DNA from: an uncultured Planktomarina sp.
GTDB taxonomy: Bacteria > Pseudomonadota > Alphaproteobacteria > Rhodobacterales > Rhodobacteraceae
DNA length: 64,000 nucleotides
Assembly (NCBI GenBank): GCA_905182535.1
Contig: CAJJBZ010000014.1
Coordinates: 1-64,000, forward strand
Reading direction: 5' to 3'
The stretch's first letter is position 1; each line of letters opens with the position of its first letter. Under the pieces are notes generated by a model, which was not told where the DNA came from, did no database searches, and saw nothing but the letters and a program-made list of their open reading frames with translations. This document shows positions 1 through 8,409 of this stretch, piece after piece. A program made the position numbers and the translations under genes.

Positions 1-18
1 ACCAAGTGGTAACGTACG

Positions 19-1581
19 ATGACTAAACAACCAAATTTCCTGTTCATTATGACCGACCAACAACGCGCCGATTGGCTGAGTTGCTATGGCCACCCCATTT
101 TGAAAACGCCCAACATCGATAAAATCGCGTCAAAAGGCACACGGTTTGATAATTTCCATACTGCGTCTCCAGTATGCATGCCTAACAGGGCGTCGTTTTT
201 GACTGGTCGCTATCCAAGCCTACATGGGCTTCGCTATAACGGCTGCACCCTGCCTGAAAATGCGACAACATTCGTCGACCTGCTTGCAGACGACGGTTAC
301 AACACCGCTGCAATCGGCAAGAGTCATCTGCAACCTTTCACAGATTTGCGACCAATGGCCCGAAACATTGGAAACTCGGCCGCGACAACCGAAGCTTGGA
401 AAAAAGAGCAGCCAACGAACTATCAAGAAGCGCCTGAGAACTATCAAGGCGAAGAGGCCTTCGAAATGAAAACACCCTACTACGGGTATAAACACGTGGA
501 TATGGTAACCAGTCACGGCGATCGCTGCGGCGGGCACTATCAACAGTGGTTTCGAAAAAACGCGCCTGATTGGCAAGCGCTGCACGATCCTATTAATGAG
601 CTGTCGCACAACTATTCTTGCCCACAAGCTTACAGAACACCCATTCCTGAGGATCTATACCCAACGGCGTATGTTCGGGACCGAACGATTGATTACATCC
701 AATCGCAAAAAGACGAAGATGCTCCGTTTTTTGCCTTTGTCAGCTTTCCCGATCCCCATCATCCGTTTAACCCGCCCGGCAAATACTGGGATATGTACAG
801 CCCCGATAACTTTGACGTTTCGCTTCCGTTCGGTGCGCACCAGAACCCAACCACTCCGATGCGTTGGCTCCATGAAAACTGGAAGTCGGGTGGCGCGCAA
901 ATGACCGCACAAACAGCGATGATGCTGAACCAACAACAATTGAAAGAAGCCATGGCTCTGACCGCAGGCATGATGGCATTTGTGGACGATGCTGTCGGAG
1001 ACATTGTGACAGCGCTCGAACAAAGTGGCATGATGGACGATACGGTCATCTGCTATAATTCAGACCACGGTGATTATCTGGGAGATTACAATATGCTGTT
1101 GAAAGGCGCGTTGCAGTTTCGGAGCATAACGCGTGTGCCGTTTATATGGTCCGATCCTGACCGTCGTAAGGCAGCTGCAAGCGACGCGTTGTGCTCAACT
1201 GTGGATTTGGCCAGTACGATCCTTGAACGCGCGGGTGTTGAGCCCTTTAACGGCAATCAGGGCTTGAGTTTTCTGCCTGCTACAAAAGGCGAAGCCGGGC
1301 CACGTTCGGAAGCACTGATTGAATATAATGACGGTGGCAGCCGCCTTGGATTTGAGGCCCCTGCGCGCGTTCGATCCTTGGTGACCGATCGCTGGCGGTA
1401 TTCCGTTTACCGCGATCAGCCATGGGGGGAATTATATGATCTGGAGAACGACCCCAATGAAACCCACAATCTATGGGATGACGAGGACCACAAAGAAATT
1501 CGCGCTTACATGTCCGAACGGTTATCCCACCACTTAATTGCGCAAATGGACGAAAGTCCGATGTCGGATCGCTTAGCTTAG
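19..1581 (+). CDS. Type I sulfatase (arylsulfatase/choline-sulfatase-like)
   Basis: A 520-residue sulfatase of the alkaline-phosphatase fold that hydrolyses sulfate esters. Metal-site Asp13 lies in ITDQQ-like context (MTDQQ). The signature C-x-P-x-R is CMPNR with Cys53, the residue converted to formylglycine, followed by ASFLTGRYP. The second metal-binding motif is SDHGD with Asp349-His350. An in-frame stop at 10-12 fixes the ATG at 19, although no strong ribosome binding site precedes it. No signal peptide is visible, so a cytoplasmic enzyme acting after uptake is likely. A close paralogue of identical length lies at 62304-63866. The substrate cannot be told from sequence; no formylglycine-generating enzyme gene is present in the window. 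Family assignment is secure. Confidence 0.93.
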   Translation: MTKQPNFLFIMTDQQRADWLSCYGHPILKTPNIDKIASKGTRFDNFHTASPVCMPNRASFLTGRYPSLHGLRYNGCTLPENATTFVDLLADDGYNTAAIGKSHLQPFTDLRPMARNIGNSAATTEAWKKEQPTNYQEAPENYQGEEAFEMKTPYYGYKHVDMVTSHGDRCGGHYQQWFRKNAPDWQALHDPINELSHNYSCPQAYRTPIPEDLYPTAYVRDRTIDYIQSQKDEDAPFFAFVSFPDPHHPFNPPGKYWDMYSPDNFDVSLPFGAHQNPTTPMRWLHENWKSGGAQMTAQTAMMLNQQQLKEAMALTAGMMAFVDDAVGDIVTALEQSGMMDDTVICYNSDHGDYLGDYNMLLKGALQFRSITRVPFIWSDPDRRKAAASDALCSTVDLASTILERAGVEPFNGNQGLSFLPATKGEAGPRSEALIEYNDGGSRLGFEAPARVRSLVTDRWRYSVYRDQPWGELYDLENDPNETHNLWDDEDHKEIRAYMSERLSHHLIAQMDESPMSDRLA

Positions 1582-2280
1582 TAGACACAACGCGGGATGC
1601 AACGTGGCGCATAAGGAAGCTTTGGCTCGCTAACTGAACTGAATGTAGAACACTGCACACGTCTTTTGAGACGGCGTAAAGTTATCATTTTTCGAGGTGT
1701 CACCGTTCGCTAGGCCAGCGGCACTGTCCATTTTTGTCTGGCAAATACTAAGCCAGTAAAGGCCCAATGTCCGAGACGCGGGGCCCTACGATTGGGGGCC
1801 CCGGTCCTGCGTCCTCCGGCTCAACTTTAGTGATTAGGCCAAGTAACCCCTGCCGTTGGACCACGGCCCTCGGTCCTGGGACTGTGGTACCACTGGGTGT
1901 ACCAAATCTAAGCACTTGCGTTGTGCTTGCGGACTGCTAATATGTTGTTATTGCAGTGAACACACTCGGACCAAGGTCCTTGGTTAGGCATCGAACCCCT
2001 CTTCTAGGCACCAAAAACCCCTCTTTCTCCCTACTTTTACAAAGAGAGATAAGTGTTTATGCAAATTGCAAAGGCCCCAGTCAAAAGTTTTCTAAAGCTG
2101 CCACACTTCCTACACTAACTACATTGGTATGGAGTTAGTGCTGTAAAACTGGCTGAATACTCTGCCATCGTATCCCACTATAGGGGCGAGAATAACAGGC
2201 GCCTGTAACGGGCCATAAAAGTTTGAGATTAGTGAAAGGTTGGGCTAGACACTAACATCTAGTTTACTGAAGGCTGCCTA
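1582..2280. other. Long spacer with GC-rich palindromes, no convincing gene
   Basis: No reading frame here resembles a protein. The segment carries several short inverted repeats: a 7-bp GGGGCCC/GGGCCCC stem at 1780-1802, a GGTAC/GTACC pair in 1886-1912, and CCAAGG-T-CCTTGG at 1971-1983. These are not followed by clear T-tracts. It may hold the sulfatase terminator and a structured RNA or relic sequence, but nothing was identified. Confidence 0.4.
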
Positions 2281-2347
2281 ATGGACACCAAAACCTAAGC
2301 TGCACCCCCGCAATCAACACAGAGAAGGTTACGATTTTGGGCGTTTA

Positions 2348-3208
2348 GTGGCGCAGTTACCCAAACTTGAGGCATTTATTATCAGCAACCCTGTCGGCCA
2401 GATTACTATTGATTTTCAGGATGTGTGGGCGGTTCGTGTGCTTAATCAAGCTTTGTTAAAGACATATTACAATATTAATTATTGGGATATCCCTGCCAAT
2501 TATCTATGCCCACCGATCCCCGGTCGCGTCGACTACATCCACTATCTCGCGGACTTGCTCGCCAGCGACAATAATCAGGAGATCCCTCGTGGGCGTAATT
2601 TCAAAGCGTTAGACATAGGCACTGGTGCTAACTTAGTTTATCCCCTTATTGGCCAAAGTGAATACGGTTGGCACTTTACTGGCGTAGATATAGATCCGAC
2701 CGCTATCAAAGTGGCACAGCACATATGCCGGTTCAATGAGCTGAAAATTGACCTCAGACAACAAAATATCCACGAAAATATTTTTAGAGGGGTGATCGAA
2801 CCCCACGAAATTTTTCACATCACCCTCTGCAACCCACCTTTCCATGCTTCCATCGAGCAAGCTAAGAAAGTCGCCCAACGTAAGTGGAGAAATCTTGGCA
2901 AGGGACAATCAAAAAAACTCAACTTTGGCGGTCAAAACACTGAACTTTGCTGTCCTGGCGGCGAGATAAAGTTTATCGCTAGCATGGTTGAACAGAGCAT
3001 CGAGTTTGCCGACCAGTGCCTGTGGTTTAGCTCGTTGGTATCTAAAAAAGACAACCTCAAGCCGCTCTACAAAATTTTGAGAAAGGCTAAAGTTACGGAT
3101 GTTAAAGTGGTCGAAATGGCACAGGGGCAAAAAGTTAGCCGTTTTATTGCTTGGACTTACATTAGAAAAAATCAGCGATCTTTGTATATGAAGAGGGCTA
3201 ATAAATAA
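2348..3208 (+). CDS. rlmF: 23S rRNA (adenine-N6)-methyltransferase RlmF, start region frameshifted
   Basis: RlmF methylates A1618 of 23S rRNA using S-adenosylmethionine. Conserved blocks are visible: WDIPANYLCPPIPGR near the N-terminus, the SAM-binding DIGTGAN, the catalytic NPPF motif (CNPPFHAS), and MAQGQKVSRFIAWT near the end. The open frame begins at a GTG (2348), but in-frame codons upstream (2300-2347) still encode the family's N-terminal LHPRN-type motif. The natural start is probably ATG 2281, which has GAAGG seven bases upstream. It joins the main frame if one A is removed from the AAAA run at 2290-2293. So the gene is either frameshifted at codon 4, restarted at GTG, or affected by a sequence error. 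The family is best known from gammaproteobacteria, so transfer is possible. Confidence 0.85.
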   Translation: MAQLPKLEAFIISNPVGQITIDFQDVWAVRVLNQALLKTYYNINYWDIPANYLCPPIPGRVDYIHYLADLLASDNNQEIPRGRNFKALDIGTGANLVYPLIGQSEYGWHFTGVDIDPTAIKVAQHICRFNELKIDLRQQNIHENIFRGVIEPHEIFHITLCNPPFHASIEQAKKVAQRKWRNLGKGQSKKLNFGGQNTELCCPGGEIKFIASMVEQSIEFADQCLWFSSLVSKKDNLKPLYKILRKAKVTDVKVVEMAQGQKVSRFIAWTYIRKNQRSLYMKRANK

Positions 3209-3557
3209 AATAGACGACAACTTCATGCGCAGTTTAAGTTATGCGAGGAAAGAGCTGGTAGCGCTGCAAGTTTAGGCTAGGCATTCCAAAATGCTCTCAT
3301 AGTGGAACGCGAAGCAAATCAACAGTCACCCCAATTATAAATAGAATATGGAATACTCTTGAAAGTAATTCAAAAAATAGGTTCCTAGGTCAATTAATAT
3401 AAGAGACATTTTTTAAAGTAAACAAACGGGCAATCCCTTATCCTCAGGCAGGAATAGGTGTTGGTGTCAGCATCGGCTCGGCAGGCAAAGGTGCTAGCTA
3501 CAGTTCAGACTACTCTGCGGAAATCATGAGGAAAGTCCTTGTGAATATCTAGTAGAC
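3209..3557. other. Intergenic, possible relic
   Basis: No gene was recognised. A short frame at about 3450-3552 encodes a Gly-rich stretch (GIGVGVSIGSAGKG) that ends at a stop without a start codon. It may be a remnant of a membrane or secreted protein, but this is weak. Confidence 0.25.
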
Positions 3558-3737
3558 TTACTCGCTTTCACCACTCTTGCCGATATTAATTCCTTTTCTG
3601 CCCACATTCTTGGGGTGGTTACTTTTACCGTTCTGGGTCTTCTGGTAGAAGCTCTCTGACCGCTTCTCTTGCTTGCGCTTGAGTAGGTCTTCCATAAGGG
3701 CTTTCTGAGGACTCGTAGTCGGTTTCTTGTCGGTCAT
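3558..3737 (-). CDS. Small lysine-rich basic protein, 59 aa, unknown
   Basis: A short reading frame from ATG (3737-3735) to TAA (3560-3558) encoding 59 residues, with a GAGAG purine tract about eight bases upstream as a possible ribosome binding site. The N-terminal half (MTDKKPTTSPQKALMEDLLK and following) looks helical and charged. The C-terminal half is rich in Lys, Gly, Asn and Ser (KSNHPKNVGRKGINIG), the composition expected of a nucleic-acid- or ribosome-binding tail. No family was recognised. It stands alone in a gene-poor region, convergent with rlmF. Codon choice is even and the frame is clean, which argues that it is real. Confidence 0.55.
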   Translation of the reverse strand: MTDKKPTTSPQKALMEDLLKRKQEKRSESFYQKTQNGKSNHPKNVGRKGINIGKSGESE

Positions 3738-4320
3738 AGGTAAGTCTCTCTGTTTTGTGGATTTTGTTGGGAGTTGCTAACAAGTGCCGAACAGAACTGA
3801 AAGTCTAAAACCTACCAAAAGGTCAAAAAATGACATCAAAGGTTAGGAAGAGGCAAACCAACGAAGGCGCCTCAGGTGATTAGTTCGTACGACTAAACCC
3901 AAGGAGCCAGAGAAAACCTACACTGTCCGCATTTGACTGATGATAGCTCAAATCCAGCAGGTAAAACGGAGTAATTTCCACGTTCTATGTTGATAACAAT
4001 AATCATGGAGAGCAGCCATGTTTACATCATTAAGGTTCCTAGCAATAGCTGTGCCTGCCCTTTAGCTTGTCCTGGAAAGGGCAGATTAAGAAGCCCACTG
4101 GTAAATATTACTTGCAGTACCTCAGGCTTATAATAACTTCCCAGAACACCACCTGAGACCGATGATAACCCTAACCTTGCCTACCCACTAAAGTACTGTC
4201 CAAAAGTTCCAAAACTGGTGGGTGCAAGAAGAACATTAGAGGAATGTTAAAAACAAGGCGCCCAAAAGAGAATAACCATAATTTTCTGCTTGGTAAGTGG
4301 TGACACAAAACTTGCACTGA
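3738..4320. other. Gene-poor stretch with a truncated signal-peptide ORF at 4018-4065
   Basis: At 4018-4065 an ATG with GGAG seven bases upstream starts a hydrophobic 15-residue peptide (MFTSLRFLAIAVPAL) resembling the beginning of a secretion signal, then a TAG stops it. The bases that follow have no long frame on either strand. This looks like a secreted-protein gene that has decayed. Nothing else was recognised. Confidence 0.3.
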
Positions 4321-4509
4321 CTTGAGCGGTTATTTTCTACGTCGCAGAAAGTCTATGTTTCAAGATTGTTCAGGACCCTTGACCCTAACTGGCGCACCGT
4401 GGAATGGTTACGACTAGAGACAATGAACGCCGACCTAAGTTTCCACAGTATCAGGCATTCGTTCCGCGGAGTGGTAGCTCTAATCAAATCACTTACAACC
4501 CACAGAAAC
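4321..4509 (+). pseudogene. Possible C-terminal fragment of a tyrosine recombinase
   Basis: An open stretch of about 62 codons, bounded upstream by a stop at 4318 and with no start codon, contains LSFHSIRHSFRG. That resembles the H-x-x-R box of phage-type integrases (commonly HSFRHTF). It ends at TGA 4507-4509 without the catalytic tyrosine region. If correct, it is a decayed integrase remnant in a gene-poor region. The match rests on one short motif and could be chance. Confidence 0.3.
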
Positions 4510-4579
4510 TGATAGCACGCACCCACAAGGTTCATAGAAATAAATTAGAGTGTGCTAATTCGTTATAAGTTAAATGTTT

Positions 4580-4631
4580 TTGCGAATAGTTCTCAATTTA
4601 ATTGACAGTTGCGACTGATTTGCAATATCAT
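4580..4631 (+). promoter_or_regulatory. sitABCD promoter with Fur/Mur-like palindrome
   Basis: An imperfect palindrome at 4580-4596 reads TTGCGAATAGTTCTCAA, with half-sites of the form TTG-n-GAA and TTC-n-CAA, typical of Fur-family operators. It is followed by a canonical -35 TTGACA (4602-4607), an 18-base spacer and a -10-like TATCAT (4626-4631). The first gene downstream is the metal-binding protein of a Mn/Fe importer. Repression by a Fur or Mur protein when metal is plentiful is therefore likely. Confidence 0.55.
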
Positions 4632-4659
4632 AACTTAAATAATAAACTAGGTGAACAAA

Positions 4660-5562
4660 ATGCTATCTCAATTTTTTAAAACAATATCTGCAGCAACTGT
4701 AATAGCAGTCTCTGCAACTACCCTTTATGCGGATAATAAAATGAAGGTTGTTACGACTTTTACAGTCCTTGCAGATATGGCAATGAATATTGCGGGCGAT
4801 GCAGCAGACGTGGTATCCATTACCAAGCCAGGTGCTGAGATCCATGGCTATGAACCAACCCCACAAGATATCGTACGTGCCTCTGATGCCGATCTAATTT
4901 TGTGGAATGGCATGAATTTAGAACTTTGGTTTGAACAGTTTTTCAGCAACATGGAAGATATACCATCAGCTATACTGACCAATGGAATTATCCCTATCTC
5001 AATCTCAGCGGGCAGCTACGAAGGCAAGCCTAACCCCCATGCTTGGATGGGACTAAATAACGCAATAATTTACATTGATAACATTGTTACGGCATTTTCC
5101 AATCAAGACCCAGACAATGCAGTTGTCTATATGGCAAACGCTGACGCATATAAACAGGAGCTTCGCGCAACTATCGAACCACTTCGCGCAGCTATTGCGA
5201 GAATTCCGGAAGATCGTCGTTGGTTGGTTACTTGCGAAGGCGCGTTCAGCTACCTAGCTCGTGATTTTGGTATGAAAGAGCTATATCTGTGGCCGATGAA
5301 TGCCGATCAGATGGGCACACCACAACAGGTGCGTAAAGTGATTGACGGTGTGAGGGATAATAATATTCCTGTTGTCTTCTGCGAAAGTACGGTTAATGCT
5401 TCCCCCGCCAAACAGGTGTCGCGCGAAACCGGCGCTGCTTACGGTGGGGTTCTTTATGTTGATAGTCTAAGCGAAGCTGACGGCGAAGTGCCGACGTACC
5501 TAGATCTGTTGCGTGTGACATCCCAAACAATAGCTGCCGGACTGACGTCGGCTTCAAACTAA
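4660..5562 (+). CDS. sitA: Manganese/iron ABC transporter substrate-binding protein
   Basis: A periplasmic cluster A-I (TroA/ZnuA-like) metal-binding protein that delivers Mn2+ or Fe2+ to the SitCD permease. The start is set at ATG 4660, preceded by AGGTG six bases upstream; a GTG at 4651 is the alternative. A signal peptide ends near TTLYA-DN. Candidate metal ligands are His62 (EIHGYEP), His127 (NPHAWMG), Glu193 (CEGAF) and Asp268 (YVDSLS). Two His plus Glu and Asp is the manganese/iron SitA/MntC arrangement rather than the His-rich loop of ZnuA. The conserved LWPMNADQMGTPQQV block also matches SitA. It is the first gene of a four-gene importer operon. Confidence 0.92.
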   Translation: MLSQFFKTISAATVIAVSATTLYADNKMKVVTTFTVLADMAMNIAGDAADVVSITKPGAEIHGYEPTPQDIVRASDADLILWNGMNLELWFEQFFSNMEDIPSAILTNGIIPISISAGSYEGKPNPHAWMGLNNAIIYIDNIVTAFSNQDPDNAVVYMANADAYKQELRATIEPLRAAIARIPEDRRWLVTCEGAFSYLARDFGMKELYLWPMNADQMGTPQQVRKVIDGVRDNNIPVVFCESTVNASPAKQVSRETGAAYGGVLYVDSLSEADGEVPTYLDLLRVTSQTIAAGLTSASN

Positions 5563-5579
5563 GGCGTCAACAAGATGAA

Positions 5580-5615
5580 GAAGCACCCTGCGGTACGAAG
5601 TTCGTAGGGTACTTC
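5580..5615 (+). terminator. Hairpin between sitA and sitB, likely attenuator
   Basis: The outer stem GAAG-c-ACCCT (5580-5589) pairs with AGGGT-a-CTTC (5606-5615). An inner TACGAA-G-TTCGTA stem fills the loop. It lies in the 89-base gap after the binding-protein gene and lacks a long T-tract, so it probably gives partial termination or protects the sitA 3' end, raising binding-protein levels over the membrane components. Confidence 0.5.
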
Positions 5616-5651
5616 TATTAAAACGGAAAAGTGATATCGCAAGGGAAAAAA

Positions 5652-6545
5652 ATGCGCGAAGAGCAGACTTCACCAGACTGTAAAAGTACTCAGGCTACTG
5701 TTGGAATTTCCGCACACGATGTAACCGTGACGTACCGGAATGGTCATACAGCCCTTTGGAATGCTAACTTTGAATTACCCCGCGGTACAGTAACAGCCCT
5801 CGTGGGTGTCAACGGAGCTGGTAAATCAACCCTATTCAAAGCAATCATGGGGTTCGTTCCTGCTGCCAAAGGTACCATTAAAATCCTCGGTTTGGGTGTC
5901 AAAGAGGCGTTATCAAAGAACCTTGTTGCGTATGTTCCGCAATCTGAAGAAGTCGACTGGGCCTTTCCAGTTTTGGTCGAAGATGTCGTAATGATGGGCC
6001 GCTACGGCCATATGGGATTTCTGCGTCTTCCCAAAAAAGCTGACCATGATGCGGTCGACGAGGCGTTGCACCGCGTAAGCATGCAGGACTTCCGAACTCG
6101 CCAAATTGGCGAATTGTCAGGTGGCCAACGCAAACGTGTCTTCCTTGCAAGATCATTGGCACAGGATGGGCAAGTAATTTTGCTAGATGAGCCCTTCACA
6201 GGAGTAGATGTAAAAACAGAAGAGCAGATCATCGATCTGCTGCGGGAACTTCGCGATGAGGGGCGTGTGATGCTAGTATCGACCCATAATCTTGGCTCAG
6301 TTCCCGAGTTCTGTGATCGTACGGTATTGGTCAAAGGCACAGTGCTCGCCCATGGGCCAACAGAAACCACATTTACCCGTGAAAACCTTGAAGATGCTTT
6401 TGGCGGTGTGTTACGGCATTTTACGCTGGGTGGCGAAGCACTGCATGATGATGGAGATGCGCGTTCGGTCACGATCTTTACCGATGATGAACGCCCACTT
6501 GTGCAATACGGTGACAAAACCCAGCGGACAGACCGGAGCACATAA
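5652..6545 (+). CDS. sitB: Manganese/iron ABC transporter ATP-binding protein
   Basis: The ATPase that energises the Mn/Fe importer. Walker A is GVNGAGKST, the signature is LSGGQRKR, Walker B is ILLDEPFTG, and the switch His is in STHNL. ATG 5652 is preferred because AAGGG lies six bases upstream; a GTG at 5631 would add seven residues. The protein has about 297 residues, somewhat longer than the usual 250-270, with an acidic C-terminal extension ([10 protein letters not shown]). Its TAA shares a base with the ATG of the next gene (TAATG), showing translational coupling. Confidence 0.92.
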   Translation: MREEQTSPDCKSTQATVGISAHDVTVTYRNGHTALWNANFELPRGTVTALVGVNGAGKSTLFKAIMGFVPAAKGTIKILGLGVKEALSKNLVAYVPQSEEVDWAFPVLVEDVVMMGRYGHMGFLRLPKKADHDAVDEALHRVSMQDFRTRQIGELSGGQRKRVFLARSLAQDGQVILLDEPFTGVDVKTEEQIIDLLRELRDEGRVMLVSTHNLGSVPEFCDRTVLVKGTVLAHGPTETTFTRENLEDAFGGVLRHFTLGGEALHDDGDARSVTIFTDDERPLVQYGDKTQRTDRST

Positions 6546-7426
6546 TGGACTACCTATTAGAACCATTCACATACGGTTATATGACTAACGCTATGTGGGT
6601 CTCAGCCCTTGTCGGCGGTGTATGTGCATTTCTGTCTGCCTATCTCATGCTTAAAGGCTGGTCGTTGATAGGAGACGCGTTGTCTCACTCCGTAGTGCCA
6701 GGTGTCGCCGGAGCTTACATCCTCGGACTACCATTTGCGTTGGGGGCGTTCATCGCAGGAGGGCTTGCTGCTGGAGCGATGCTGTTCCTATCGGAACGAT
6801 CAGGATTAAAAGTTGACGTGATAATTGGATTGATTTTCACATCTTTCTTTGGACTGGGCCTGTTTATCGTATCGATCAATCCAATGTCTGTATCCATCCA
6901 GACTATCACTATGGGCAACATACTTGCAATCACGCCAGAAGATACGCTGCAACTGGTCATCATTGGGTTTGTTTCACTTGCGATCCTCCTTGCAAAATGG
7001 AAGGATCTTATGGTTACGTTTTTTGATGAAAACCATGCTCGCACCATCGGATTGCGCCCCAATCTGCTGAAAGCGATCTTCTTCATCCTGCTGTCTGCAT
7101 CAGTCGTTGCTGCCATGCAGACCGTGGGTGCATTTCTGGTGGTTGCATTGGTAGTCACACCAGGAGCTACGGCATATTTACTATGCGACCGATTCCCACG
7201 CTTGATTGTAACCTCCGTCTTAATCGGTTCAGTTACCAGTTTTTTTGGGGCTTATATCAGCTACTTTTTAGATGGCGCGACAGGTGGCATCATTGTAACC
7301 TTACAAACAATAATTTTCCTGCTAGCCTTTGTTTTTGCGCCCAAACATGGTTTGTTAATTACGAAACGCAAAGCAAAACAAGCGCTACAGCGGGATTCTA
7401 TCGACTTTGCAGCGGATTTTAAATAA
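6545..7426 (+). CDS. sitC: Manganese/iron ABC transporter permease
   Basis: An integral membrane subunit of the ABC-3 family with about eight hydrophobic segments. The conserved SLIGDALSHSVVPGV and the later TVGAFLVVALVVTPGATAYL-type segment, which contacts the ATPase, are both present. It overlaps sitB upstream by one base and sitD downstream by one base (TAATG at both junctions). Two consecutive permease genes are typical of Sit/Yfe-type manganese/iron systems, where the two subunits form a heterodimer. Function follows from family and context; metal specificity is inferred. Confidence 0.92.
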   Translation: MDYLLEPFTYGYMTNAMWVSALVGGVCAFLSAYLMLKGWSLIGDALSHSVVPGVAGAYILGLPFALGAFIAGGLAAGAMLFLSERSGLKVDVIIGLIFTSFFGLGLFIVSINPMSVSIQTITMGNILAITPEDTLQLVIIGFVSLAILLAKWKDLMVTFFDENHARTIGLRPNLLKAIFFILLSASVVAAMQTVGAFLVVALVVTPGATAYLLCDRFPRLIVTSVLIGSVTSFFGAYISYFLDGATGGIIVTLQTIIFLLAFVFAPKHGLLITKRKAKQALQRDSIDFAADFK

Positions 7427-8280
7427 TGGATTTCGAAACACTCACACTACCATTTCAGTACTCCTTCATGCAGAATGCGTTTCTAATCTCAATGATCATA
7501 TCAGTGCCAACTGCTTTACTGTCATGCTTTCTGGTGATGAAAGGCTGGGCGTTGATGGGCGATGCAGTGAGCCATGCTGTTCTACCAGGAATTGTTCTAG
7601 CATACATTATTGGCATACCGCTAATTGTTGGAGCGTTCGCAGCGGGTATGACCTGTGCGCTTGCGACCGGCTATTTATCAGCGAACAGCCGAGTGAAACA
7701 GGATACTGTGATGGGGGTCGTTTTTTCTGGCATGTTTGGTCTTGGTATCGTGCTGTATGTATCAGTCGAGACGAATGCGCACCTAGATCACATTCTGTTC
7801 GGCAACATGCTGGGTGTTGAAACACACGAATTGTGGACTTCGGGGATGATATCGCTTGGCGTTGGTTTGATGCTCATGCTGAAATGGAAAGACTGGCTGC
7901 TACACAGCTTTGATCCTGCACAGGCGCGCGCGTCGGGCTTGTGGGTCAACTGGCTGCACTACGGATTGCTTGCTGCACTTTCGCTGACAATTGTAGCTAC
8001 GCTGTCTGCAGCGGGCCTTATTCTTGCGATTGGTCTGCTGATCGCACCCGGCGCAATCGCATTCTTGACCGTGCGCAAATTCTCCACAATGCTATGGGTG
8101 TCAGTTATCGTGTGTATGGCGTCAATGCTGCTGGGCACTTATGCTAGTTTTTTTCTCGACAGTGCGCCCGCGCCAACGATAATCCTGATTATGACGGCGC
8201 TGTTTATTGCCGCCTTCATAAGACGCCAAATAGTTACGCGTCGCACTTCTTCGCTGCGCGTTGAGGAGGCAGTGAGTTAA
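7426..8280 (+). CDS. sitD: Manganese/iron ABC transporter permease, second subunit
   Basis: The second ABC-3 family permease, 284 residues, paralogous to the preceding gene: GWALMGDAVSHAVLPGI matches GWSLIGDALSHSVVPGV, and SAAGLILAIGLLIAPGAIAFL matches the corresponding late segment. About eight membrane spans are expected. It is the last gene of the operon. The next gene is convergent, with a 129-base gap in which no clear terminator hairpin was found. Confidence 0.92.
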   Translation: MDFETLTLPFQYSFMQNAFLISMIISVPTALLSCFLVMKGWALMGDAVSHAVLPGIVLAYIIGIPLIVGAFAAGMTCALATGYLSANSRVKQDTVMGVVFSGMFGLGIVLYVSVETNAHLDHILFGNMLGVETHELWTSGMISLGVGLMLMLKWKDWLLHSFDPAQARASGLWVNWLHYGLLAALSLTIVATLSAAGLILAIGLLIAPGAIAFLTVRKFSTMLWVSVIVCMASMLLGTYASFFLDSAPAPTIILIMTALFIAAFIRRQIVTRRTSSLRVEEAVS

Positions 8281-8409
8281 TGGCGCGGCATGTAGCTGAA
8301 GCAGAGCCAAAGCGGCTAGAGCACAGATGCCGTGGTCGGGCAGTACCCATTATTTACCCAGCGCTCCGAACTCGATCACTTTAAAAATTAGATAAGCTAT
8401 TAAGTAATT

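Noticed and set aside
1984..2016. Sequence resembling the 3' half of a tRNA or tmRNA (TCGAACCCC followed by GGCACCA)
   Set aside because: The T-arm does not pair and no acceptor or anticodon stem could be built on either strand.
1956..2138. 60-residue open frame in the spacer after the first sulfatase
   Set aside because: No ribosome binding site, no recognisable motif, irregular composition; it overlaps a palindrome and is most likely chance.
4353..4535. 60-residue minus-strand frame
   Set aside because: No motif; the integrase-like signal is on the opposite strand of the same bases.
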